Source: a virus. Taken from it: a stretch of DNA of 60,436 nucleotides. Below, piece by piece: positions 43,701 to 52,200 of this stretch. The stretch lies in the IMG/VR virus record IMGVR_UViG_3300032287_002746, positions 1 to 60,436 of that record; one strand, given 5' to 3'. Under the pieces are notes generated by a model. The model did not search any database, was not told the DNA's origin, and worked only from the letters and a program-made list of their open reading frames with translations. The translations under genes and the position numbers were made by a program. Within the stretch, counting starts at the first letter, position 1, and every line of letters begins with the position of its first letter.

Positions 43701-46700
43701 AATGACGTAGTGATGTCTTCCGGGTTTCCATCTTCATCTAATTTTGTTTCAGTAGATGAAACTGTTGTTCTTTGTAAAAATGATAAGATACTCATTACAT
43801 GGAACGATTGCTTATCAAGTTTGCCAAATGTTTTACCATCCTTGTATGTTTGATTGTTAAACTGAGCAACTCCTCCAAATAAAGACACTCTCATGTTATC
43901 CATTAACAACTGTGCTTTTTTTGCATCAGCTGTGTCTTTACCAGCAAGTAAGTCTGCAAACAACGGATTGTCTTTATAAAAATCTTTTAAGAAATCATTA
44001 TAATAAGGATCCTTTCTTAATGTGTTTTCTAATCCTGCTCTTCTAAGAGATTGAGCAGTAGAAATTAAAGGTGTGTATTTTGTATAACGATACACTGGTT
44101 TACCAGCAGCATTTCTAAATACACTTGGTCTATCAGTAGCATCGTACTTTAATATATATTTTTGAAATTTATAAGCAATACTAAAGAAACGCTTAAAGTT
44201 ATCATTGTTTTCATCAAGCATTTTACCAAATGCGTTTGAAGTAATTTTATCATCTTTAACCGTATTGTATATTGCTCTTATGTCATAGAACAAGTCTTTT
44301 TGTAAAAACGCTTTATCAGCAATAAGAGAAGCATTAGCATCATAATGTAAAAGTGTTTTATTATCTATTTGTGATAATCCATTATTGTTATTGTCTATTT
44401 TATCAATTGCTAAAATCGACATTCTTATTAATGATTTTGGAAAGTCAATACCTACACCTTTGAACGCATTATATAATTCAAAAGTTAGATCTTCTAAATC
44501 ATTATTTGCTTTTGCTACACTACCAAGAATTATCTTTTTATTAATAATTCTGTTTGATAACTCAATTAATCTATTTACAGATGCTAAGTATTCTTCATCA
44601 TTTCTTTTTTTAGCATGAGTAGTAATCATAGAAGCAATTAACTTACTTCTTTTATTCTTTGAATCTATTTTTACAATAGTGTCTCCTAATGAATAGTTTT
44701 CAATATTGTTACCTTCTTCTTCAAATACTCCTGTTTTTAATCTGGCATGCAACATTATATATTCTGTTTCAGTACCATGAAGTACGTCAACAAACATGTT
44801 GTACAACTCACGATTTTTGGATGGACTACTACCATTTTCATCCATACCAGTGTACTCTTTTAACTGCTCAAACAAAGCTTTTAATTCTGCAGCAGCATCT
44901 GTTTTACCATCTTCTTCGTAAACGTCAGCAGTAACTTTTATTTGATTAATAATATTATCTACTGATACATCAGATGTGATTTTTAATAAAGTGCCATAAA
45001 TATTTTCTCCGTCAATAACACGAGGAAAAGAAATACCTAAGTCTTGATCTTCTTTGTTATAATATATAAGAGCAAGAAATCTTCTAATTTGTCTTGGTGC
45101 TGAATCAAGTCTGTTGTGTTCACCAAATCCTTCATCAATGCTTACATCATCAGATACTTCCTGATCGTTTTCATAGTCTTCATCAACCTGAGATTTTTTT
45201 TCATTTTCTCCAGCAAGTTCTTTTAATAAAAGTGCTTTGTCAATAGTTTCACCAGTTCCATCTAATATTGAATATAACTCTTGTGATTTTTTCTTAACAA
45301 GTTTTTTTAATGTTTCAAGAGACACTTGTCCAAGATCATTGTTTAAAGGATCAGATTCATACTGTGGTATTTTGTTTGGTAATATTCTTTTGTCATAAGC
45401 AGGATCACCAGAGTTGTTCAAATCATAAATTGTCTCACCAGTTGTTCTGGCTCCTAACATAAATCGATATTGTGAAATAAGATCACCATATGTTTGAGTA
45501 ATTTCTTTTGCCTTATCTGGATTTTTTTCAATTAATCTATCAAGATTATACACCTTATCAAGTATTAACTTCTGTGCAGTTTCAAATTTTGCATCAAATG
45601 TTTTATCAGAAGTATTTTCAATAACATATTTTGTTACCATGTTTACTAACTGATTTTGATCAAATGCACTTAATGGCATTGCTTTTTGGCTAACACCTGT
45701 TGCAGATGTTTTGTCTTTTACAATTGCTTTTAAACCGTCAATTACTTCATAAGCAACTTGACCATCGTATAAGTTTGATTGGATCTGCTTGCTGCTATAG
45801 TAACCTCTTTGAATATCTTTGTATGTGCTATCAACAAGTCTACCTCTTTGAGTAAACATGTCAATTAATCTTTTAAGCATTTCAAATAATTTTGCAACAA
45901 GACCTTGAGGTTTTGTGTTTTTATTCATATAGTTTTGGAAACCATCTGCAAGAATTTCTTCAGCTTGTAACTGAAACATTTTCTCGTAATTATATACATA
46001 GTTTCTTTCACTTGCAAATTTTTTCAATGCTGCAGGTGTAAATGCTTTTTTGTATTTTTTATTTGACGCAATAGCATCAATAAGGTTTGATCTTTGTTCC
46101 GGAGACATTAGGTATCTAAATACTCCGTGGAATGCTTCATGATATACTACACCTTTTGACAATATAGAGTTATTCAAATAGATAACTCTGTCTTTAAACA
46201 TACCAAGTACAGTTCCATCAATTGCTGCTAAATCAACTATGCTTGCAATGTCTTCTTGACTAATACCAAACTGAGGCAAATTTTCTTGTAACCATTGTAC
46301 AGAATTTTGTCTTTCTGCTTCTGTTTCAGTTTGTACTTCAGTATTAGAAATAGAAAACACATCAATTTCAGGAATGTCATCATTTGCATCAATGTTTTCT
46401 GTAACAGTTCCTTCTGTGTATTCTGTAGATGGTAATGGTTGACTTACTGGTATATTTTCAATCGGATGATTTGTAACTTCTAATGGTTCCACATTTGCAA
46501 CAGACGCTGCAGTTCCAGATGGAGATTTAGAAGTAACAACAACTTTTTTAACAGGTATTGTTTTAATATCAAAACTACTTACGCTTTTATCATAATCTCG
46601 TCTTGCTTGTGTTTTGTTATTGTTAGCAAATTCAATACGTGGAATATACGCTCCTTCTTCATTTACATCAACAACTAAGTGTTTTGGATCTGGAAAATCT

Positions 46701-49234
46701 TGCATGAAATTTTCTGTAAATCCTGGATACTTTTTACCAACTTCTAATAATTTATCGATTACTCTTTCGATGATTACCTCAGAAAATTTTTGTTGTTGCT
46801 TTTTAATTTCATTTACAAGAGCAACTATGTTTTCAGATGGATTTGCTTCTTTAGATAACTGATTTACCAATGAATAAAACTTTGAAAGATCCTTTTGTTT
46901 GGTAAGGTCTAATTCTGAAAATATAATGTTTTCATTAATTACTTTTGTTACTAACGGACCTCCTCTTAAAGATGCTGCTAAAGTTCTTACATCATTTTCA
47001 GGTGATAAAATAGTTGTACCATCAGCTGCAAATATTGGTCTAAAAGAAAAATTAAAATCTGATTTAAGTTCTTTATCACCCATAAAAGCATACTTACCAG
47101 TACTACTTACAGGTCTAACTTCAACTTGTAAATGTCCATTTGCATCGCTTGCAAAGTTTACATACAATTCTAACTTATCGTTTTTAGATGCAAACTTTTT
47201 AAAAGCATAAACATCTTTATTAAATTGTTGTAACTGAGCTTTTTTATCTGGAGCATTTAATACATTAGCAAGAGTTGTCATAAATGTGGCAAACCCTTCT
47301 TCTTGAGATAATACAAATACAGGTCTTACAACTCTAAATCCATATGTACCGTTGTTGTTAAAACGAATAATTATGTTTGTAGTTGTTTCAACATATTGAT
47401 TGTTTTTAAGTATTACATTTTTGATATAGTCATCAGTCAGTTTTACTTTTGGATCAAAGTAACTTGTTAAGTAATCATCTTGTGTAACTTGGTCAATGAC
47501 ACCTCCGTTTTCATCTTTTATGATAATACGCTCATTTAAACCTAAAGTATTAACTAATGTAAACTTATTTAACTTATCTTTTTCAGGAAACAATCCTGTT
47601 TCTTTATCTTTTTTATCTTTAATTTTACTAAAAGCAAATACAACATTACGTTCTTCTTCTTTGATTATTTGACCAGTATTATCAATTGTTCCAATGGTTA
47701 ACTTACGAGAAAGATTAGGTTCAGACTCAATTACTTCAGATAAGTTTTGTTTTGTTTCTTTACCAAAAGTTTGTGTACCAATGTTATACTGTGAAAAGAA
47801 TTGCTTAGTAACATCAATAGATGTAACATCTTCTGAGAACTGATCCTCAATATTATTTGTCAATTCTTCTTTAAATGTTTTGTATACTTCGTAAGCATTT
47901 TTAAGTGTTAGTAAATCATCTGCAGTTAAATCTTCTATTGATTTATCTCCTAATCTTTTGATAGACAACTCTTTAACTTTTTCAAGATGTACAGGATTTG
48001 AAAAATCTATTTTTTGTGTAGTATTATCACTGTTTAAGAAAACATAATTGTCAAGTGGATACAGGTAAAACTTTTCACCGGTTCCAATTATCTCACCCAT
48101 CAATGCAAATTTACTATCTGCTTTTTGAGGTCTTGCGACAGTAATAACCGTTCCTTTAGAAGTAGACTTTAAATAATTGATTTGAGTTTCATTCTCAAAT
48201 GTTTCATATGTTCTATTACCAAGACCTTTGTATTGTGGATTTGTAGCAAGTCCCTGTATTCTTTTTAGACGTTCATCACCAACAGTGCTTAGTTGTACTG
48301 CAAATATCCGTACACCAGCTTCTGGGTTATCCATCTTTTTAAGTTTATCTTCAATTTGTTCTCTAAGATATACAGTGTTTTCTACAGCTTGGATCTTAAA
48401 ATTAGATGTAAGGGTGTCTTCAAAAAACTCTTGTTTGCCAGTATTACTATTTGAGTAATCATCGTTACGAGCATTTTTTGTACTAAGAATATCTATTTCA
48501 TCAAGTTGAAACTCATTACCATCTTGTGTCATTATAAATAAACCTTCTGGTTTAGCTATTGCCTCAAGCATTTGACCATTTTTTAAAGTAACAAGTACAT
48601 TGTTTAATTCTGCAAGAGATGCAATATCACGCAATGATATGAAGTCAGACTTTTTATCTAACGACTCTATAACAGAATCAATTCTTGCTAATAAAAATTC
48701 TTTCTGAGAATCAGTAGTATTTAGTTCACGAATAACATCTTTTAATTCTGAAGTCATGCTTTTTAATACTTCAGTTCTTTCTTCAAGACTTTCAAATTCG
48801 TGTGTGTTAAAGTAATTTTTTATTGCATTTAATACACCGTTTGATCCTGTTAAATCAATACCGGTAATTGTAGTCATTTTAGAAAGAGCTTCTATCTTTT
48901 TTTCAATAACTTCTGCTTTTAATGAAGGTGTTTTTTTAACAGTGTAAAGATTGCTTACTGCAGATAAAAATTTATCAGGTTCTGAAAGTAATGGTTTTGC
49001 TTCTGCAACCTTTACTGCATTACCAGTTTGATAAAATGAACCATCAAGATCATTTAAACCAATGTATATCTCAGATATTGAAAATAAAGAAAGTGATTTT
49101 TCATTGTTTGAAAGACCACTCTTTAAAATAAACTCTGCTGTTTTATCAAAGTTTCTATATTCGTTTGGATTTAGTTTAATTAGATTCTTTACAATTGATA
49201 CATATTGACCAGTTGTTATTTCACACTGTTTCAT
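37724..49234 (-). CDS. Giant virion RNA polymerase with zincin-like domain
   Basis: A 3836-residue protein. DFDVD (2700-2704), the Mg-binding DxDxD motif of the beta-prime double-psi barrel, is preceded by RIPTEDKRS (2661-2669), which aligns with the R-x-PT motif of cellular beta-prime subunits. This matches the single-chain virion RNA polymerases of crAss-like phages (Cellulophaga phage phi14:2 is the studied case), which are injected to transcribe early genes. Residues 1032-1036 are HEAFH with a later EEILAD (1092-1097), a zincin-type metallopeptidase pattern. The length exceeds the roughly 2200 residues of phi14:2 RNAP, suggesting fusion with neighbouring cargo proteins. The coding frame is unbroken. 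Confidence 0.9.
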   Translation of the reverse strand: MKQCEITTGQYVSIVKNLIKLNPNEYRNFDKTAEFILKSGLSNNEKSLSLFSISEIYIGLNDLDGSFYQTGNAVKVAEAKPLLSEPDKFLSAVSNLYTVKKTPSLKAEVIEKKIEALSKMTTITGIDLTGSNGVLNAIKNYFNTHEFESLEERTEVLKSMTSELKDVIRELNTTDSQKEFLLARIDSVIESLDKKSDFISLRDIASLAELNNVLVTLKNGQMLEAIAKPEGLFIMTQDGNEFQLDEIDILSTKNARNDDYSNSNTGKQEFFEDTLTSNFKIQAVENTVYLREQIEDKLKKMDNPEAGVRIFAVQLSTVGDERLKRIQGLATNPQYKGLGNRTYETFENETQINYLKSTSKGTVITVARPQKADSKFALMGEIIGTGEKFYLYPLDNYVFLNSDNTTQKIDFSNPVHLEKVKELSIKRLGDKSIEDLTADDLLTLKNAYEVYKTFKEELTNNIEDQFSEDVTSIDVTKQFFSQYNIGTQTFGKETKQNLSEVIESEPNLSRKLTIGTIDNTGQIIKEEERNVVFAFSKIKDKKDKETGLFPEKDKLNKFTLVNTLGLNERIIIKDENGGVIDQVTQDDYLTSYFDPKVKLTDDYIKNVILKNNQYVETTTNIIIRFNNNGTYGFRVVRPVFVLSQEEGFATFMTTLANVLNAPDKKAQLQQFNKDVYAFKKFASKNDKLELYVNFASDANGHLQVEVRPVSSTGKYAFMGDKELKSDFNFSFRPIFAADGTTILSPENDVRTLAASLRGGPLVTKVINENIIFSELDLTKQKDLSKFYSLVNQLSKEANPSENIVALVNEIKKQQQKFSEVIIERVIDKLLEVGKKYPGFTENFMQDFPDPKHLVVDVNEEGAYIPRIEFANNNKTQARRDYDKSVSSFDIKTIPVKKVVVTSKSPSGTAASVANVEPLEVTNHPIENIPVSQPLPSTEYTEGTVTENIDANDDIPEIDVFSISNTEVQTETEAERQNSVQWLQENLPQFGISQEDIASIVDLAAIDGTVLGMFKDRVIYLNNSILSKGVVYHEAFHGVFRYLMSPEQRSNLIDAIASNKKYKKAFTPAALKKFASERNYVYNYEKMFQLQAEEILADGFQNYMNKNTKPQGLVAKLFEMLKRLIDMFTQRGRLVDSTYKDIQRGYYSSKQIQSNLYDGQVAYEVIDGLKAIVKDKTSATGVSQKAMPLSAFDQNQLVNMVTKYVIENTSDKTFDAKFETAQKLILDKVYNLDRLIEKNPDKAKEITQTYGDLISQYRFMLGARTTGETIYDLNNSGDPAYDKRILPNKIPQYESDPLNNDLGQVSLETLKKLVKKKSQELYSILDGTGETIDKALLLKELAGENEKKSQVDEDYENDQEVSDDVSIDEGFGEHNRLDSAPRQIRRFLALIYYNKEDQDLGISFPRVIDGENIYGTLLKITSDVSVDNIINQIKVTADVYEEDGKTDAAAELKALFEQLKEYTGMDENGSSPSKNRELYNMFVDVLHGTETEYIMLHARLKTGVFEEEGNNIENYSLGDTIVKIDSKNKRSKLIASMITTHAKKRNDEEYLASVNRLIELSNRIINKKIILGSVAKANNDLEDLTFELYNAFKGVGIDFPKSLIRMSILAIDKIDNNNNGLSQIDNKTLLHYDANASLIADKAFLQKDLFYDIRAIYNTVKDDKITSNAFGKMLDENNDNFKRFFSIAYKFQKYILKYDATDRPSVFRNAAGKPVYRYTKYTPLISTAQSLRRAGLENTLRKDPYYNDFLKDFYKDNPLFADLLAGKDTADAKKAQLLMDNMRVSLFGGVAQFNNQTYKDGKTFGKLDKQSFHVMSILSFLQRTTVSSTETKLDEDGNPEDITTSFQTFLRTFDTLEASQTNFLITSIYKPYADKTGLLKEGKHLKIVADLEGKVKQEFNRIKKEWNSRVDNKTNFDSGKSNRLINKYNGVLNKDDKTKADTDAENLRAYNFNYLPYFFAAPENDTLTETLIGLAKDKNIAFEDIDESTLADLREGLNNYALQELNTYINTLKDLGVVKENEETVKALKKDPATGKTITDTSGNPIVFETKQPPLRYLTSSLIADKLKIDSRPDQSTSTVYAGTKPNYDVRAELQSRSDLNGLLADYFFNQWYNSLMVNELFLGDKAMNVKDGIDSTKRNKKLLASGSTMKAGKHTVTYLNTIEGYINDKYPEYGPFYTPEEVLNDIQITDDVVRKYIYDNFNLNQKVFDGQSISTLFHQTDMYDALGRLTPEILRSIIAKQYRELTEEEVRNMEKNKVVNNPKKTVTASRNVYHKQSETYIDRNDVSRLIVPEGKTREQVYDDLHSKYMYIYSLRNQIQESHRINDTGEFDSTINDLERDIQNTYVKIHAYYEPLPNRIKLHKILNSMEYHNIDQLMDTEASKNATKLPVDFFAHQAEEYLPLDLASLRVNNEDKYLQVETSGVHDTARFSVQGKILLPADLKYIEKLAEKRHAEDGTVMSSSERKAMNELGNVLLKYQESLYDIADSNLQSLKHFMRKGEDFDLGKVFDLIRENLEQQNAPASVLKLFDVDASGKPVHSPNLPGIRSMLEYYFFSLYSKHVTDERGSGFKNIHVSSFGLDVLENEDGEVVTTEDYKNNPENYPNVKSRPLGVRIEAEYDSKGELISKKYFVECILPKQFFRSQQQEDFFMENLREMFALRIPTEDKRSMIVLKVVDYVDSSNLNSIIVPQFIHLLAGSDFDVDSLYGQTYAHYVNAVGDYAKYGNYDIYKSPAQGKFIEYIHYMANDENFRKLISAKRKALLESGELSISANTLEVMYGMGYTQEEYIKALTAGIYDELESYEEDLQDDIEQIKSEKKVVKEAFVQSIQDTENDPDDYVARANRRKLGKEHFDLKTELDETYQDLKKTRDEKRRLKTFVNASVRIESALQVFEKYGLPVDQANFDSNIVNHLSVLPIHQNNNLEAKIDILSNEAVFKNLYIHAKSSTEYFEGIVKGFGRDLENFGPKSDPNTITSIIESKYLGSAYKDMIGIAASLQKFLALASQYELELNSDNVIWKFLSNDLQSDGTTEVTQNNLDRFGAINKNGQRVIELNGIVLGIAADGMKKPIPAALEMNEINTGVTLAMIGIGLDPAFAFGFNFIPEIRNAIYKVQASRFAISESTSSEFLFLNDMIGKEIENFVKTNGDRKLLNELIDAGLIASDSYAVNVKINKDNLMIDFKQTPLDEYRLENNSLTTEDIGYEVSAYVGGVKTALSNEAQKLILLQLYKEQSQQAWKIRNAGAIVDLYKKLNPTFVSFDKLYKNINQLRDGESIFTVESSDKLFDGKQVWVPLSEAMDDLKQQSSKIFLERTLFFQPIKNLFDTVFTDPSNIAKIMTSFVALRKYQLSLPGSRKSTNASMQANFDADDKNLIETFTADYWFTNTLDKELDMMKDQYPDNKFLQYLKTSNNTATVFTTDGQPVQEKTLQMVSKAKIAGELADSISNDAYVLYKKENLFMKKLFYHELARTGLQYKSGSFLQYLPAELQIPLSKNIEDFIKAIESTQGNKKELIDAIKSFIGDETTTTQEEVYKLFDDLFVLMAHGASKEVGNKKIKGVKNISYNESADYASKFMKNINFQTTDAKERIEIANKIVGSILGLVVSADKKGFLLTDRLTTGKLEEIVINMKGANAIPEATTQAVMAVGEKLNIFKDKDDKNKFKFPVMLKLGSTTYLLQGVDEEIGNKSFGKSIINSIAGVGEYRTTGNAAKYVALPMELTTNTLSPIGFSIEQSKRYMSLINRKEKIDMSEVDMTFGLTAEMFEDYSIKPETSAPLTQLDLDIQNINVTFDVIKHFYEQSGKRQSLEAYAKTFADMAVQLKSTGLSNQEIIEKLKCL

Positions 49235-49254
49235 AAAAGGTGATTTTTTTAAAA

Positions 49255-52200
49255 TTACTTAAAGCACTCAGCTGCTTTCTTTAATTGTTCAATTATTGAC
49301 GATTCAGAAATAGGATCCTCACTTACAAATTTACTAATTTCTTTTGAATTTTCTTGTACAATTGATTTAAAATCTGCAAGTTCATTGTTCAAGCTTTCTA
49401 AAATATTACGACCAGTAGACAACACGTTAGGTGTTTCAACTGTATCAAATAAGTTTATCTGAATTTCTTCAGATGGTTTAGTAACAGTAACTTTTTTTGA
49501 AGCATACTTAATCCTTTTACCTGTGATAACAGATTCTCTAATACCTTCAAGACTTTTTCTACCTTCTTTTGTAGCAGCGTACTCTTCTAATGTTTTAAAC
49601 TCAGTGCCATTTTTCTTATTGTACAACTTCATTGCTTTCTCACCACGCGATTGCATGCTGGCATACTTTACAGTATCCATTTTGTCTTCAATGTCTGTCA
49701 ATACTTCATCCATAAAGTTCTTTACAAAATCAATATCTTTTCTTGTGTTGTTTGCAGAAGTTGCAATCTCTTCAGCTTTTTCTTCAGTGCTTACAGTTTG
49801 AAGTACATTGTTACTTGTATCTGTGATGTCATATGTTTGAGCATCGTTTGTTGTAACTGTAAAAGGTTCTGCTGTAGATTCTGCTGGAGTTTCTCCAATC
49901 AATGCACTTAAGAAATTAACTTCTGCTGCACTTACAAAACCTTCTTCGTTACTTTCAGTTAACTGTGTAACATTAGGAGTAGGAGCAGGTGTAGGAGTTA
50001 CAGTCGCAACAGGTGCTACAGGCAATTCTATTGGCTGAGATATTTCATCAGGTATTCCTTGTGTAGTAGTAACAACTGCTTCAGGTATTTCTGGTTCAGG
50101 AGCATTTGATGCTGGAGTTTCTTTTAATTTTTTATTTAATGCAGCAAGTACATAACTTCTTTCTTGTAATAAATCATCTATTTCTTGTTGTGTACCTTGA
50201 ATACTTAATTCATCATACGTTTCGTTAATGCTATTAAGATTATTTTGCAACTCATCCACAGACATGTCCATGTATTGTTGACCCGGAGTTGTTTCAGGTA
50301 TTTCACTAACAGGAGTCTCAGAAGTATTAGTCATTGCTTCAGATGCTGCAACAGCCTCTGCTTCAGTGTCATAACCTTCAGTAATAATTTCATCATTAGT
50401 TGTTGCTACACCCCATTTACCATCAGGATCCTTAAATGTTTTTGTACCTGTTTTTTCTTGAGTTATTCTTTGTTTTGCTATTGCAACTTGAGCATCAATA
50501 GATTCTTTAAACTGTTCAGAGTTTATAAGTTTTTGTTCATTTTCTCCAAGTTCAACATCACCGCGAGCAATTTTATCTACAAGTAATTGTTCCTTAACAG
50601 GTTCCATTTTACCAGTAGCAATCATTTGATCATATTCTTCATCTGTAATATCTTGAGAATATTCACTTGGTGCATATTTTTTAACTATATCTGCAAATTT
50701 TGCAGACACATTATTTTTAAGAGAGTCAAGTAATTTGTCTACATATTCGCCATTTTGTATACCAAGGTTTGGATCAAGAGCAACAGTCAATAAGTTTTTA
50801 TAATTTTCATCTTGATACATCATTTCCATGATCTCAAATCCAATTGAAAGTTTATCTGATTCGTTAAATGAACTATTTACTTCTTCTAAACTATCAAGCA
50901 ATCCACCAGTACCATAAATATGTTGTATGATTGTTACATTGTATCTATCTAAAAATGATATCACATTAAACTTCATTTTGCCATCAGTCATTTTACTAAT
51001 AGCATGTTTAAAGTTTTTAGGATTCATAAGAGTATCAACAGCGTTCATATAGTCTTTTGTATCCTTGTCAAGTTTCATGTAGTCTACTAACTTGCTATGA
51101 ACATCACGCATTTCTGTTTCAGAAATTTGTGTGTCTACTCCAGCTTGTTGATTTTTAACATTTAATAATTGTCTAAATGTTTCAATAACCTCATCATCGT
51201 TTACATCAAATGTTGTTTCAACAGTGTCTAAAGGTTCACCGTAACCGTCAAGTAATGTTTGTTTTTTATCAATACGTTTACCAACAAATGTATCTAATAC
51301 TATATTTTCTGTCGGAACTATTTCACCTTGTTCATTTAATGAAATACTTGCGTCAACTCTATTACTAAAAAATGATTGCCATTTTTCTAAGTTAGCAAGT
51401 TCTTCTTCTTTATCTTTAATTTGTTTTTCAATCTTAGGTTTTAGACTTTCATCTGTGTTTTGTTCAAGATTGTTTCTATAGATTCTTAATTCAGACATTA
51501 TGTTACCCTTCTCATCATTAAGAATCTTAGGATCTGTCAGAACACGGATAACATAATCAGAACTGTTAGCAATACTTTGATTACTTAATAATTCTTGTGC
51601 AATTTGTTGTGCACGTTTTGCAGTCATGTCTCCTTTAACTGCATTCATAGCAATTGTGTGAACAGCATCTTCTTCAGCAGAACGAGCAATCATTGCAGTG
51701 AAATATTCTTTGCTACCTTGAGTATATAATGTTGGCTCCGTAAAAGTCTTAACCTTGTTTCTTATACTATCAGTTACATCAGAATATTTTTTAATGTCTT
51801 TTGCAAGACTTTTTGAAAATTCTAACGGAGTTGTATACTTAGTATCTTCAAGTTTTACACCAAATGATTTTTCAAAATCTTCATTTGACATGTCAACTCC
51901 CATTTCTTTAACCACTCTTTGCAACACATCAATCGATTCTGTGCGTTTTGCGGCACTAATTGCGGAAACTAATGCATTATCTCTACTGTTCTCGAATTCG
52001 TATCTTAAACCTTTCGCAGCAGCTTCAGCTTGGTTCTGTCCTTCTTGTGTTTGATTGACAAAATTTACAATCTTATGTTTAAATGTTCTTTCTTCTGTTT
52101 GTTTAAAGAAAGTATTTAAAGTTTCAATGTCTTTGTCAAATTGTTTTTTAACTCTTTCAACAGGATTTTCACCAGGATTTTTTGCATACTGTCTTTCATT

